From: Lacticaseibacillus parakribbianus
GTDB taxonomy: Bacteria; Bacillota; Bacilli; Lactobacillales; Lactobacillaceae
Reading direction: 5' to 3'
Assembly: GCF_025490915.1 (NCBI RefSeq)
Contig: NZ_JANQBA010000008.1
Location: forward strand, 1-64,000
DNA: 64,000 bases
Shown in pieces: positions 42,208 to 51,693 of this stretch. Under the pieces are notes generated by a model, which was not told where the DNA came from, did no database searches, and saw only the letters and a list, made by a program, of their open reading frames with translations. Position 1 is the stretch's first letter. Every line of letters begins with the position of its first letter. Made by a program: the position numbers and the translations under genes.

Positions 42208-43286
42208 AACTCAGCAAATTTTGGGAGAGCGCTTGGTTTTACCGGCTTTTGGCGCTGCTTTTGGCCGTCGGGCTGTTCGCCTACGTCCACGCCGAGGACC
42301 TCAACGACCTGACGCCGACCACCAGCCGCCACAACGCGATCACGGCCACCACCAAGCGAACCTTGAACGTGACCTTGCAGCTGAACGTCGATTCAGACAA
42401 GTACTTCATCACCGGCTACCCCAAGAAGGTGGCGCTGACGCTTGAAGGCAGCACCAGCCTGGTGACGATGACGGCCAACACCATGAACTTCCAGGTGATC
42501 GCCAACCTGCGTAAGCTCGGTCCGGGCAAGCACACCGTCACGCTGACCACCAAGGGGCTGAACAAGGACCTGACTTACAGCATCAAGCCCAAGACCATCC
42601 AGGTGACCATCTCGGATCGCAAGACCAAGACCATGCCGATTCAGGTCAAGTACAACCAAGACAGCCTGGCGCCGGGCTACAGCGTCGACACGCCGCAGCT
42701 GAGTGCCGAAACCGTCTCGGTGACCGGCAGCAAGGGCGAAATCGACCGGGTCAACCAGATTGTGGCCAGCGTGCCGCTGACCCGCAACACCAAGAAAACG
42801 GTCGCGCAAACCGTGCTGCTTCAGGCGCTGGACAAGAACGGCAACACGGTCAACGTCGTGTTGACGCCGGAGACGGTGCAAGTCAAGCTGCCGATCAGCC
42901 TGCCGAGCAAGAAGGTGCCGCTGGCTTTGTCTCAGGAAGGCAAGGGCACCAGCGGCCTGGCCTACACGCTGAGCACCACCACCAAGTCCGTGACGGTCTA
43001 CGGCGCCAAGGAGACGCTGGCCAAGCTGGATAAGCTGACCGTGCCGGTGACCGTGGCCGACATCGGCCAAACCACGACCAAGACCATCAACTTGGTGGAT
43101 GTGGAGCCCAGGCTGGTCGCCACGGCCCCACAAACCGTGAAGGTGAAAATCACGGTGGCGCCGACCGCCACGACCAACGCGGCTGGGGCCGAAAGCGCCA
43201 GCAGCGCGGCCAGCACCAGTAGCGCAAGCAGCGCCGATAGCGCTTCAGATAGCAGCACCGACAGCGCCGCAGACGCCGCCAAATAG
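42204..43286 (+). CDS. cdaR: CdaA regulatory protein CdaR (YbbR domains)
   Basis: A 360-residue protein with one N-terminal membrane helix (FYRLLALLLAVGLFAYVHA) and three or four YbbR repeats outside the membrane (for example LNVTLQLNVDSDKYFITGYP and VKLPISLPSKKVPLAL). The last 35 residues are a Ser/Ala/Asp low-complexity tail. CdaR binds CdaA and adjusts c-di-AMP production. It overlaps cdaA and is 27 bases from glmM. Confidence 0.92.
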   Translation: MKLSKFWESAWFYRLLALLLAVGLFAYVHAEDLNDLTPTTSRHNAITATTKRTLNVTLQLNVDSDKYFITGYPKKVALTLEGSTSLVTMTANTMNFQVIANLRKLGPGKHTVTLTTKGLNKDLTYSIKPKTIQVTISDRKTKTMPIQVKYNQDSLAPGYSVDTPQLSAETVSVTGSKGEIDRVNQIVASVPLTRNTKKTVAQTVLLQALDKNGNTVNVVLTPETVQVKLPISLPSKKVPLALSQEGKGTSGLAYTLSTTTKSVTVYGAKETLAKLDKLTVPVTVADIGQTTTKTINLVDVEPRLVATAPQTVKVKITVAPTATTNAAGAESASSAASTSSASSADSASDSSTDSAADAAK

Positions 43287-43313
43287 ACCCGATAAGAAAT
43301 GAGGAAATGAACG

Positions 43314-44669
43314 ATGACGAAGTATTTTGGTACCGATGGGGTTCGCGGGATTGCGAACCAGGAACTGAGCCCCGAGCTCGCGTTTCGGCTGGGCCGCTGC
43401 GGCGGCTACGTGCTGACGCAGCACAGCCAAGACCGGGCGAAAAAGCCCAAGGTCCTGGTTGCCCGGGACACGCGGGCATCGGGGGAGATGCTCGCGCAGG
43501 CGCTGACGGCCGGGCTTTTGTCCGTCGGCATCGAGGTGCTGTCCTTGGGCGTGATCACGACGCCGGCCGTGGCCTACCTGATCAAGGTGCAAAGCGCGGC
43601 CGCCGGCATTCAGATTTCGGCGTCGCACAACCCGGCCGCCGACAACGGCATCAAGTTCTTCGGCCCGGATGGCTACAAGCTGTCTGATGAAACCGAGCTT
43701 GAAATCGAGGCGCTGCTGGACGCACCGGAGGACACCCTGCCGCGGCCGGCCGCCGAAGGCCTGGGTAGCGTCGCCGACTACCCGGAAGGCGCCTTGAAGT
43801 ACACCCAGTTTCTGGAGCAGACGCTGGCCGATGACCTGTCCGGCATTCACGTCTGCCTGGACGCGGCCAACGGCGCGACCTCGAACCTGGTGTCTCGGCT
43901 CTTCGCGGATCTCGACACCGATTTTGACCTGATGGCGACCCACCCGGATGGCCTGAACATCAACAAGGGCGTCGGTTCGACGCACCCGCAGGCCTTGGCC
44001 AAGCTGGTGGTCGAAAAAGGCGCTCAGGTCGGCCTGGCCTTCGACGGCGATGGCGACCGCTGCATCGCGGTGGATGAAAAGGGGCAGATCGTCGACGGCG
44101 ACAAGATCATGTTCGTGCTAGGCAATTACATGAAGTCCCGCGGCCGGCTCAAGCAAGACACGGTGGTGACCACGGTGATGAGCAACCTCGGCATGTACAA
44201 GGCGCTGACCGCCAACGGCATGAAGTCGGTGCAAACCGCGGTCGGTGACCGCCACGTGGTCGAGGAAATGCGCGAGCACGGCTATAACATCGGCGGCGAA
44301 CAGTCCGGTCACGTGGTGCTGTTCGATTACCACAACACCGGCGACGGGATGCTGACCGGCATTCAGCTGCTCAACGTGATGAAGCAAACCGGCAAGCCTT
44401 TGTCCGAACTCGCCGCCCCGGTGACGACCTACCCGCAAAAGCTGGTCAATATCAAGGTGACCGACAAGAATAACTGGCAGTCCTACCCGGCGATTCAGCA
44501 GGCCATCGACACCGTCGAGGCCCAGATGGCCGGCGACGGCCGGGTGCTGGTTCGCCCTAGCGGCACCGAGGCCCTGCTGCGCGTGATGGCCGAGGCCAAA
44601 ACGCAGGCCTTGGTCGACCAGTACGTCGATTCAATTGCGGCCGTCGTGGAACAGGAAATGGGCTGCTAA
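43314..44669 (+). CDS. glmM: Phosphoglucosamine mutase
   Basis: A 451-residue enzyme converting glucosamine-6-phosphate to glucosamine-1-phosphate for UDP-GlcNAc and peptidoglycan. The active serine is S104 in ISASHNP, the metal loop is DGDGDRC, the sugar-binding loop GGEQSGH, and the phosphate-binding [12 protein letters not shown] near the C-terminus. Complete and of normal length. GlmM is also a known inhibitor of CdaA, encoded two genes upstream. Confidence 0.96.
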   Translation: MTKYFGTDGVRGIANQELSPELAFRLGRCGGYVLTQHSQDRAKKPKVLVARDTRASGEMLAQALTAGLLSVGIEVLSLGVITTPAVAYLIKVQSAAAGIQISASHNPAADNGIKFFGPDGYKLSDETELEIEALLDAPEDTLPRPAAEGLGSVADYPEGALKYTQFLEQTLADDLSGIHVCLDAANGATSNLVSRLFADLDTDFDLMATHPDGLNINKGVGSTHPQALAKLVVEKGAQVGLAFDGDGDRCIAVDEKGQIVDGDKIMFVLGNYMKSRGRLKQDTVVTTVMSNLGMYKALTANGMKSVQTAVGDRHVVEEMREHGYNIGGEQSGHVVLFDYHNTGDGMLTGIQLLNVMKQTGKPLSELAAPVTTYPQKLVNIKVTDKNNWQSYPAIQQAIDTVEAQMAGDGRVLVRPSGTEALLRVMAEAKTQALVDQYVDSIAAVVEQEMGC

Positions 44670-44681
44670 ACCAGCCGCAAG

Positions 44682-44709
44682 AAGACCCGGGCAACCGGGT
44701 CTTTTTTTT
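44682..44709 (+). terminator. Terminator after glmM
   Basis: AAGACCCGG-GCAA-CCGGGTCTT followed by a T-run. Confidence 0.9.
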
Positions 44710-44815
44710 GGCCGGTGGTCAAGCACAGTGCCCGGCCTGGGGGTGGTGCGATCGCGTGACTCGTGACGACAAGACCGATACCAAAATTTAATTAATACCA
44801 ATTATCCAAAATCAG

Positions 44816-44855
44816 TTGACACGCGCCTACTAACGGCATTATAGTTGGTCATACC
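44816..44855 (+). promoter_or_regulatory. glmS promoter with NagR-like (dre) site
   Basis: TTGACA (44816-44821), 18-bp spacer, TATAGT (44840-44845). TTGGTCATACC (44845-44855) overlaps the transcription start and resembles the GGTCTATACC element before the nagR-like gene. ATACCAAT half-sites also occur upstream and downstream. The leader is only about 60 nt. Confidence 0.55.
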
Positions 44856-44909
44856 GTTAGAACCAATTCGCTGCAAACGGAATATACCAATAAAGGATGT
44901 TGAGCGTTT

Positions 44910-46721
44910 ATGTGTGGAATCGTCGGTGTGATCGGCAGGCAGGATGCGACCCAAGTGCTGTTGAAGGGGCTGGAGAAGCTGGAGTACCGCGGCTACGACT
45001 CGGCCGGGCTGTACGTCAATGACCAGCAGGGGCACGACCACTTGGTGCGGCGGGTCGGGCGGATTGCGGCGCTTGAGGCCGCAATCACACCGGCCGTGAC
45101 CGGTACCATGGGCATCGGTCACACGCGCTGGGCGACCAACGGCAAGCCGACCGAGGCCAACGCCCATCCGCAGCGCTCAAGCGACGACCGCTTTTACCTG
45201 GTTCACAACGGCGTGATCACCAACGCCCAGGCGCTGGCCGCGCAGTACCTGCCCGCCGTCACTTTGGCGTCGGACACCGACACCGAGGTTTTGGTGCAGC
45301 TGGTCGCCGCCTTTGTCCAATCCGGGACCGCGACGGTGGCGGCCTTCAAGCAGGCGCTGAGCCTTTGCGAAGGCTCCTACGCCTGCTGCCTGGTGGATCG
45401 CCTGGACCCGTCGCACCTGTACGTCGGCAAAAACAAGAGTCCGCTTTTGATCGGGCAGGGGGATGGCTTTCACGTGGTCGCATCCGACGCCTTGGCGATG
45501 CTTGATTTGACCGATCAGTTCATCGAGCTCAAGGACGGCGAGGTGGTGACGCTGACGGCCACCACCTGCCGGATCGAAACGCTGGCCGGTGAGCAGCGCC
45601 TGCGCGAGCCGATCACCGTGACCATCACCGACGGGGCCGCCGACAAGGGGCCGTACCCGTATTACATGCTCAAGGAAATCAACGAGCAACCGGCGGTGAT
45701 GCGGCGGCTGGTGACGGCCTACGCCCCGGACGCGGCGGCCCCGGTCGTCGACCCGGCGCTGCTCAAGCTGCTTGCGGCGGCCGATCGCCTGTACATCGTG
45801 GCGGCCGGCACAAGCTACCACGCCGGGCTGGTCGGCAAACCGCTGTTCGAGCGGCTGGCCAACGTGCCGACCGAAGTGCATCTGGCCTCGGAGTTCGGGT
45901 ACCACCAGCCACTGCTTTCGGCTCACCCCGTGTTCATTTTCCTGAGCCAAAGCGGCGAAACCGCCGACAGCCGCCAGGTGCTGGTGGCGATTCAAAAGCA
46001 GGGCTTCAAGAGCCTGACCATCACCAACGTCGCCACTTCGACGCTGGCGCGGGAGGCGGATTTTGCGCTGGGGCTGCACGCCGGACCGGAAATCGCGGTG
46101 GCCTCGACCAAGGCCTACACCGCCCAGATTGCCGTTGAGGCCCTGCTGGCCACGGCGCTGGGCCAGGCCAAGCGGGTGCCGGCCGCCGCAAGCTTCGACG
46201 TCGCGCATCAGCTCAGCCTGGCGGCGGCGGGGCAGCAGGCGGTGCTCGACGCAACCGACCGCATTCACGCGCTGGCCACCGCGATGTTTGAAGACACGCG
46301 CGACGCCTTTTTCATCGGTCGCGGGGTCGACCACGCGGTGAGCCTGGAGGCGGCCCTCAAGCTCAAGGAAATCTCCTACGTGCAGGCCGAGGGCTTTGCG
46401 GCCGGGGAGCTCAAGCACGGCACCATCGCCTTGATCACGCCGGGGACGCCGGTCACGGCCTTCATCAGCGACCCGGTGACGGCCGCCCACACCCGCAGCA
46501 ACGCCCAGGAGGTCGAGGCCCGAGGCGGCCACGTGCTGCGCGTGGCGACCCAAAGCCTGGCCCAGCCCGGCGATGACCTGGTGGTGGCCGACCTCGACGC
46601 GGCCCTGACGCCCCTGGTGACCATCGTGGTCGGGCAGCTTCTGGCCTACTTCACGAGCTTTGACCGCGGCTACGACGTCGACCGGCCGCGCAACCTGGCC
46701 AAGTCCGTGACGGTGGAGTAA
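44910..46721 (+). CDS. glmS: Glutamine-fructose-6-phosphate aminotransferase
   Basis: A 603-residue enzyme that forms glucosamine-6-phosphate, the entry step to amino sugars. The N-terminal Cys2 (MCGIVGVIG) is the glutaminase nucleophile. Two SIS domains follow, with AAGTSYHAGL and FLSQSGETADSRQ. The C-terminus DRPRNLAKSVTVE is the sugar-isomerase tail. Its product feeds GlmM, encoded just upstream but in a separate transcription unit. The short leader leaves no room for a glmS ribozyme, so control is probably by a GntR regulator. Confidence 0.96.
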   Translation: MCGIVGVIGRQDATQVLLKGLEKLEYRGYDSAGLYVNDQQGHDHLVRRVGRIAALEAAITPAVTGTMGIGHTRWATNGKPTEANAHPQRSSDDRFYLVHNGVITNAQALAAQYLPAVTLASDTDTEVLVQLVAAFVQSGTATVAAFKQALSLCEGSYACCLVDRLDPSHLYVGKNKSPLLIGQGDGFHVVASDALAMLDLTDQFIELKDGEVVTLTATTCRIETLAGEQRLREPITVTITDGAADKGPYPYYMLKEINEQPAVMRRLVTAYAPDAAAPVVDPALLKLLAAADRLYIVAAGTSYHAGLVGKPLFERLANVPTEVHLASEFGYHQPLLSAHPVFIFLSQSGETADSRQVLVAIQKQGFKSLTITNVATSTLAREADFALGLHAGPEIAVASTKAYTAQIAVEALLATALGQAKRVPAAASFDVAHQLSLAAAGQQAVLDATDRIHALATAMFEDTRDAFFIGRGVDHAVSLEAALKLKEISYVQAEGFAAGELKHGTIALITPGTPVTAFISDPVTAAHTRSNAQEVEARGGHVLRVATQSLAQPGDDLVVADLDAALTPLVTIVVGQLLAYFTSFDRGYDVDRPRNLAKSVTVE

Positions 46722-46727
46722 TAAGTT

Positions 46728-46768
46728 GGCCCGGTCCTTCGCAACGACTGCGAAGGGCCGGGCCTTTT
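46728..46768 (+). terminator. Terminator after glmS
   Basis: GGCCCGG with TCCTTCGCA arms paired to TGCGAAGG and GCCGGGCC, then TTTT. Confidence 0.85.
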
Positions 46769-46784
46769 GGGTGGTCTGAGCGAC

Positions 46785-46810
46785 AAAAAAACACCGCCTG
46801 GGCGGTGTTT
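46785..46810 (-). terminator. Terminator after yebC
   Basis: ACACCGCC/GGCGGTGT stem with a T-run on the minus strand. Confidence 0.85.
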
Positions 46811-46816
46811 GGGTGG

Positions 46817-47557
46817 TTAGTCTTCGTCGTCATCGGGCCATTCGGCGCTGGTGTAGACGTTTTGGACGTCATCGTCGTCTTCGAGGGCGTCGATCATGTT
46901 CTGCATGGTCTCAAGCTTCTCGGCTGGCACCGGCACCGTGTTTTGCGGCACCATGGTCAGCTCGGCGGTGGTGAACTTGAAGCCTTGGCCTTCCAAGGAA
47001 TCACGCACGGCGGCGAAGTCCTTAGGGTCGGTGTAGATGGTGAATTCGTCGTCGGTGGATTGGAGGTCCTCGGCGCCGGCCTCGAGCACGGCCTCAAACA
47101 TCTGGTCTTCATCCACGTCGAGGTCCTCACGGTCGATCACGAACATCCCGCGGCGGTCGAACATGTAGGAAACCGCGCCGGCACCGGCCATCGTGCCACC
47201 GTGGCGGGTGATGGCCACGCGAACGTTGGAGGAGGTGCGGTTCTTGTTGTCGGTCAGTGCTTCGACCAGAATGGCAATCCCGGCGGCGCCGTAACCTTCG
47301 TAGGTCACTTCGTCGTAGCGGGTGGTGTCGCCGCCTTCAGCTTTATCTAAGGCACGCTTGATGTTGTCTTTTGGCATGTTGGCAGCACGTGCCTTATCCA
47401 TGACTAACCGAAGCGCCGGGTTGTTGTTGGGGTCAGAACCACCTTGCTTTGCTGCCATGAAAAGCTCACGGGAGATTTTCTGGAAAATTTTGCCGCGCTT
47501 AGCATCCTGGGCGTTCTTGCGGCCCTGGATGTTATGCCATTTACTGTGTCCTGACAT
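46817..47557 (-). CDS. yebC: YebC/PmpR family protein
   Basis: A 246-residue cytoplasmic protein, [23 protein letters not shown] at the start and an acidic C-terminus ([20 protein letters not shown]). Family members are described as transcription regulators and, more recently, as factors that help ribosomes at proline stretches. The ATG at 47557 follows AAGAGGGTTTACG. Single gene, convergent with glmS. Confidence 0.93.
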   Translation of the reverse strand: MSGHSKWHNIQGRKNAQDAKRGKIFQKISRELFMAAKQGGSDPNNNPALRLVMDKARAANMPKDNIKRALDKAEGGDTTRYDEVTYEGYGAAGIAILVEALTDNKNRTSSNVRVAITRHGGTMAGAGAVSYMFDRRGMFVIDREDLDVDEDQMFEAVLEAGAEDLQSTDDEFTIYTDPKDFAAVRDSLEGQGFKFTTAELTMVPQNTVPVPAEKLETMQNMIDALEDDDDVQNVYTSAEWPDDDED

Positions 47558-47635
47558 CGTAAACCCTCTTTTCAAAATTATTGATGCACATAAGCGGTCC
47601 TATTATACCAAATTTGGTGAGGTCACACAACGCCT

Positions 47636-48130
47636 TTAGCGCCGCGAGCGGTGCCTGCGCCACAGCCAAAAGGCCAGCAGGGCGCCGACCGCCGCCCCGC
47701 AGGTGTCCAAGATGACGTCTTGAAACAGCGGCGAGCGACCGTGGGTCAAGGACTGGTGGAACTCGTCGCCGGCCGCCAGCACGAAGCTTGCCGCCACGCC
47801 GGCCAGGCTGTGCCAGCCCGGGCGGTGGGCCAGCCGGGTGAGGCCGTGGCTCAAGGCGAAGCTGAACACCAGAAAAATCGAGAAGTGGGCGGCCTTTCTG
47901 ATGAAGAACTCGACGAAGGCGGGAAAGCCCATCGCTTCCGTGCTGATCGGCGCGTTGGCGTAGGTGAAGTGAATGCCGGCCAGCCACGGCCACGGCGCCT
48001 GCTCCGGCAGCCAGCGGCTCAAAAGCGGCACCACGGTTTGCTGCTGATAGGACATGCTGGAGCTGATGAACAGGGTCAGCACAATGGCGCCGGCCAGAAT
48101 CAGCCAGCCGTATTTTTTGATGACGCGCAT
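47636..48130 (-). CDS. VanZ family membrane protein
   Basis: A 164-residue protein with four or five hydrophobic segments. FFIRKAAHFSIFLVFSFAL and GDEFHQSLTHGRSPLFQDVILDTCGAAVGA are the conserved VanZ-like segments. VanZ proteins are linked to teicoplanin tolerance and other envelope traits, but the activity is unknown. The ATG at 48130 (MRVIKKYGW) follows AGTGGAGGCCCTC. Divergent from pepF. Confidence 0.85.
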   Translation of the reverse strand: MRVIKKYGWLILAGAIVLTLFISSSMSYQQQTVVPLLSRWLPEQAPWPWLAGIHFTYANAPISTEAMGFPAFVEFFIRKAAHFSIFLVFSFALSHGLTRLAHRPGWHSLAGVAASFVLAAGDEFHQSLTHGRSPLFQDVILDTCGAAVGALLAFWLWRRHRSRR

Positions 48131-48220
48131 GAGGGCCTCCACTAGAATCAATTTTGTCCTCAATCATAGCACACTGGGCCATGCTATAATGAACGCAATC
48201 ATTTGTTGGAGGTAATTTTA

Positions 48221-50017
48221 ATGAAATATTCCATCACCTGGCAGCTGGACTCGATCTTCCCCGGCGGCATCGCATCCCCGCAGCTGACGGCGCGGATTGA
48301 GGACGTGGCGGCCAAGCTGCCGCGGCTCGCCGACCGCATCGCGGCCTGGGACGCCGCCGCCGACTTGAACTACGCCGGCTTCACCGCCATCATGGCGCTG
48401 TACGAGGATGTCGAAAGCGGCCTGGCCACCACGGCGACCTTCGCCAACATGATCCAATCCGCCGACACCGCCAACCAGCAGGCCGGCGTGGTCGCGGCCA
48501 AAATCCAGACGCTCAGCACCGATTTTGGCGCCGCGCTGACGCCCCTGATCAAGAAGCTGACCGCCATGCCCGACGCTGATTTCGCCAAGCTGACCGCGGT
48601 GCCGGCGCTGGCCCCGATTCAATTCGGCCTGAGCGAAATGCGCCGCGACGGCAAGGAACTCCTGGACGACGCCACCGAGGCGTTGATCGACCGGCTGGCG
48701 CTTGACGGCTTCAACGGCTGGTCCAGCCACTACGACCACTTGAGCGCCGACCTGCACTTCGCCATCGACGAAGGGGGGCAGCCGCTTTCGGCGGGGCAGA
48801 CGCAAAACCGCTTTGAAGGCGACCCCGACGCCGCCAACCGCGCTCACGCCTTTGCCGTTTGGGAGAAGACCTGGGCCGCTCACGCGCAGCCCTTCGCCGA
48901 CACCCTGAACCACCTGGCCGGCTTCCGCCTGAGTAACTACCGGGCCCATGGCATCACCGATTACCTGCAAAAGCCGCTTGAGCTCAACCGCTTAAGCCGC
49001 GCCAGCCTCGACGCGATGTGGGCGAGCGTGGCGGCCAACAAGGCGCCGTTCGTCGCCTACCTAGACGAAAAGGCGCGGCTGGCCGGGCAACCGAAGATGG
49101 CCTGGCAGGACCAATGGGCCCCGGTGGTGGTCGGCGATTACGTCCCAAAGACCTACACCTTCGACGAGGCCGCTGAGTTCATCATCGCCAACTTCGCCAA
49201 GTTCTCCAAGAAGATGGCGGCCTTTGCGCAACACGCCTTTGAAAGCGGCTGGATCGAGGCGGAGGATCGCCCGGGCAAAATCGCCGGCGGCTACATGACC
49301 TCGGTGCCGGACGTTAAGGAGGCGCGGATCTTCATGACCTTCGACGGCTCGGCCGCCGGGGTTTCGACCATCGCCCACGAGCTCGGCCACGCGTTCCACA
49401 GCAGCATCCTCAAGGACTTCCCGGCGATGCGCCGCGATTACGCGATGAACGTGGCGGAGACGGCCTCCACCTTCGCGGAGCTGATCGTCGCCGACGCGAC
49501 GGTCAAGGCCGCGACCAGCCCGGCCGAAAAGCTCAACCTGCTGGACGCCAAGATGAGCAACCCGCTGGCGATGTTTTTGAACATCCACGCGCGGTACCTG
49601 TTCGAACGCAGCTTCTACGACCGGCGCGAGCACGGGCTGGTGACGGCAAGCGAGCTGTCTGAGCTGATGCAGGCGGCGCAGGAGCAGGCCTACGCCGGGG
49701 GCCTGAGCAGCTTTGATCCGATGTACTGGGCCAACAAGCTGCACTTTTTCATCGACGACGTGCCGTTTTACAACTTCCCGTACACCTTCGGCTACCTCTT
49801 CTCAAGCGGCATCTACGCCAAGGCCCAGGCCCAAGGCGGCGATTTCGAGGACGATTACATCGCGCTCTTGCAAGACACGGCCAACATGTCGACCGAAGAG
49901 CTGGCCCAAAAGCACCTGGGCGTCGACCTGACGCAACCGGATTTTTGGCAGCAGGGCATCGACCTGGCGGCCAAGGACGCCCAGGCCTTCAGCGACCTGA
50001 GCCACACGCTTCACTAG
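48221..50017 (+). CDS. pepF: Oligoendopeptidase F (M3 metallopeptidase)
   Basis: A 598-residue cytoplasmic zinc peptidase that cuts medium-length peptides. The zinc site is H386-E387-x-x-H390 in TIAHELGHAFHS, with the third ligand Glu in NVAETASTF about 25 residues later. The N-terminal half is the helical oligopeptidase domain. A TATAAT box (48185-48190) precedes it, and TTGGAGGTAATTTTA precedes ATG. It would degrade peptides taken up by systems such as the POT transporter at 51694. Confidence 0.93.
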   Translation: MKYSITWQLDSIFPGGIASPQLTARIEDVAAKLPRLADRIAAWDAAADLNYAGFTAIMALYEDVESGLATTATFANMIQSADTANQQAGVVAAKIQTLSTDFGAALTPLIKKLTAMPDADFAKLTAVPALAPIQFGLSEMRRDGKELLDDATEALIDRLALDGFNGWSSHYDHLSADLHFAIDEGGQPLSAGQTQNRFEGDPDAANRAHAFAVWEKTWAAHAQPFADTLNHLAGFRLSNYRAHGITDYLQKPLELNRLSRASLDAMWASVAANKAPFVAYLDEKARLAGQPKMAWQDQWAPVVVGDYVPKTYTFDEAAEFIIANFAKFSKKMAAFAQHAFESGWIEAEDRPGKIAGGYMTSVPDVKEARIFMTFDGSAAGVSTIAHELGHAFHSSILKDFPAMRRDYAMNVAETASTFAELIVADATVKAATSPAEKLNLLDAKMSNPLAMFLNIHARYLFERSFYDRREHGLVTASELSELMQAAQEQAYAGGLSSFDPMYWANKLHFFIDDVPFYNFPYTFGYLFSSGIYAKAQAQGGDFEDDYIALLQDTANMSTEELAQKHLGVDLTQPDFWQQGIDLAAKDAQAFSDLSHTLH

Positions 50018-50022
50018 CCAGC

Positions 50023-50055
50023 AAAAAGGCGAGCATCTGCGGATGCTCGCCTTTG
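50023..50055. terminator. Bidirectional terminator
   Basis: AAAGGCGAGCATC pairs perfectly with GATGCTCGCCTTT between the convergent pepF and ECF genes. Confidence 0.88.
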
Positions 50056-50111
50056 GTGTCCAGTGAAGCGCGTTGCGCCACGGTGTTGGCGTGGATCGTG
50101 CGGCCGCGCGG

Positions 50112-50705
50112 TTAGTCGCGACGCAGGTGCAGCCGGCGAACGGAGAACAGGGCCGACACGATGATCGGCGTCAGGATGACGGCGCCTAAGACCTCGGGCA
50201 CCCCGTTGGCGGCGATCACGCCCATCAAGACCTTGAGCAGGCCGCTTGAGGTGACCCCGTAGGCCTTAGCGACCGTGCCAGTGTATAATGTTCCCATCAG
50301 GGCGATCACCAAGATCGTGTTGGTCAGGGTGCCAAGCGCCGCGGCCACGATGCTGGCGCCGACGGTGTGGAGCCGCTTGCGTAGCGCGTTGAAGGTGACG
50401 CCTGCGACTAGGCCGACCAAGACCCGCGGTACCACCGCCACGATCGGGTTGGTGAAAATGATCGGGTCAAGCGGCGTCGTCGGCGCCGTCAGCGCCCGGA
50501 TGATGGTGAACAGGCCCCACATCAGGCCGATGAACATGCCGTCCCACGGGCCCAAGACGATGGCCGCGACGATCACGGTGATGTGAATCACGGTCAGCGA
50601 GGTGAAGCCCAGCGGGATGAAGCCGATCGTCATGGTTTGGACGATGATCAAGGCGGTGAGCAGCGCCCGAATGGTCAGGCGGTAGACGGATTGTCGGTTG
50701 TGCAT
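50112..50705 (-). CDS. ECF transporter S component
   Basis: A 197-residue substrate-binding membrane protein of an energy-coupling factor vitamin transporter, with six hydrophobic helices. LTALIIVQTMTIGFIPLGFTSLTVIHITVIVAAIVLGPW is the typical first part; NPIVAVVPRVLVGL is the loop region. It would use the shared EcfAA'T module encoded elsewhere. The substrate (pantothenate or another vitamin) cannot be assigned. The promoter holds a perfect palindrome shared with the divergent TetR gene. GGAGGCCAACC precedes ATG. Confidence 0.85.
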   Translation of the reverse strand: MHNRQSVYRLTIRALLTALIIVQTMTIGFIPLGFTSLTVIHITVIVAAIVLGPWDGMFIGLMWGLFTIIRALTAPTTPLDPIIFTNPIVAVVPRVLVGLVAGVTFNALRKRLHTVGASIVAAALGTLTNTILVIALMGTLYTGTVAKAYGVTSSGLLKVLMGVIAANGVPEVLGAVILTPIIVSALFSVRRLHLRRD

Positions 50706-50728
50706 GGTTGGCCTCCATGGCGTGTCCG

Positions 50729-50757
50729 ATTATGACACGCGTGTCATTTTGTGCCAA
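50729..50757 (-). promoter_or_regulatory. ECF gene promoter with palindromic TetR operator
   Basis: Minus strand TTGGCA (50757-50752), 17 bp, CATAAT (50734-50729). The perfect 16-bp palindrome ATGACACGCGTGTCAT (50732-50747) fills the spacer and touches the -10, so binding should repress. Confidence 0.7.
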
Positions 50758-50813
50758 TTAAACCACAATGTGTGAGCGCTGTCACGCATTTTTGACGAAA
50801 AGGGGACAATTCG

Positions 50814-51410
50814 ATGTCAGATCAGCTCAGGGAAAAAAAACGCGCCGCGATTCTCCAGGCGGCGCGTGGGGTCTTCAGCCAAAAGGGCCTGATCGGGGTG
50901 ACCATGAGCGACCTGGTGGCGGCCAGCGGGATCAGCCGCGGGGGCCTGTACTTGTACTACAAGTCGGTCGACGAGGTGTTCACCGCCGTGGTGCAGGCCA
51001 AGGCCAGCCACCGCTTCGCCGGGGTGAAAGCCGCCGCGGCGCGTAACGTGCCGTTTGCCGTCTTGTTCAACGCCTACCTGGCCGGCCACAAGAACCGGCT
51101 TTTGCACCAGATGAACGATTCGATGCTTCGCGCGATGTACGAGTACGCCTTCACGCACAAGCGCCCGGCGGATCACGCCTTCCAACGCGCCCAATACGCG
51201 ACCACCGAGGAGACGATCCTCTCGATTCTGCGGCTGGGGGTTGCCCAAGGGGTGCTTTTGGACGTGGCGCTGGCGCCGGTGGCCGAGCACGTGATGTTCA
51301 CCATCGAGGGGATGAACGTGTTGGCGCTGACCTCCGGGCTGACGCCGGAGCAGATCGAAAGCCAGTGGCGGCTGCTGAAGGCCGGCCTGCCCTGGGTGGC
51401 ACCGCGCTGA
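50814..51410 (+). CDS. TetR family transcriptional regulator
   Basis: A 198-residue repressor with the N-terminal TetR domain (ILQAARGVFSQKGLIGVTMSDLVAASGISRGGLYLYYKSVDEVF, 14-57). It is divergent from the ECF S component gene, and the palindrome between them is the likely operator. The ligand may be the imported vitamin or a derivative, which is an inference. AAAAGGGGACAATTCG precedes ATG. Confidence 0.88.
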   Translation: MSDQLREKKRAAILQAARGVFSQKGLIGVTMSDLVAASGISRGGLYLYYKSVDEVFTAVVQAKASHRFAGVKAAAARNVPFAVLFNAYLAGHKNRLLHQMNDSMLRAMYEYAFTHKRPADHAFQRAQYATTEETILSILRLGVAQGVLLDVALAPVAEHVMFTIEGMNVLALTSGLTPEQIESQWRLLKAGLPWVAPR

Positions 51411-51600
51411 GCGGTAGTTGAGAACGGTGACTGGGTTTTTAATAAGAATTAGTGTAATTTCATATATTCCTCATTGTCTAAAATTTGGCTCTCATTTTTG
51501 AGCCGGGGTGTCTCGGCATCGTGAACGCCTGCCACGCCCTCATGGACAAGGATTGACCGCAAGCGGCCGGGCCGGACTGAATGAGAAGTCCATGGCACCG
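51411..51600. other. Intergenic, partly AT-rich, no gene seen
   Basis: The patch 51430-51510 is clearly A/T-richer than its surroundings and carries a GGCTC-TCATTTTT-GAGCC hairpin (51486-51503). It is probably a terminator region for the TetR gene. Confidence 0.4.
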
Positions 51601-51612
51601 GCCGTTTCCGAT

Positions 51613-51641
51613 TTGTGGGCGGTTTGAGCCCGGCGTATAAT
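51613..51641 (+). promoter_or_regulatory. Promoter of the peptide transporter gene
   Basis: TTGTGG (51613-51618), 17-bp spacer, TATAAT (51636-51641). Confidence 0.6.
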
Positions 51642-51693
51642 CGAGACTTGTGCTTGGCTGCCGGTCTCGGCCGTTCAAAGCCCGAATGAGGAG

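Noticed and set aside
44710..44909. glmS ribozyme
   Set aside because: The promoter leaves only about 60 nt of leader and no ribozyme core sequence is visible.
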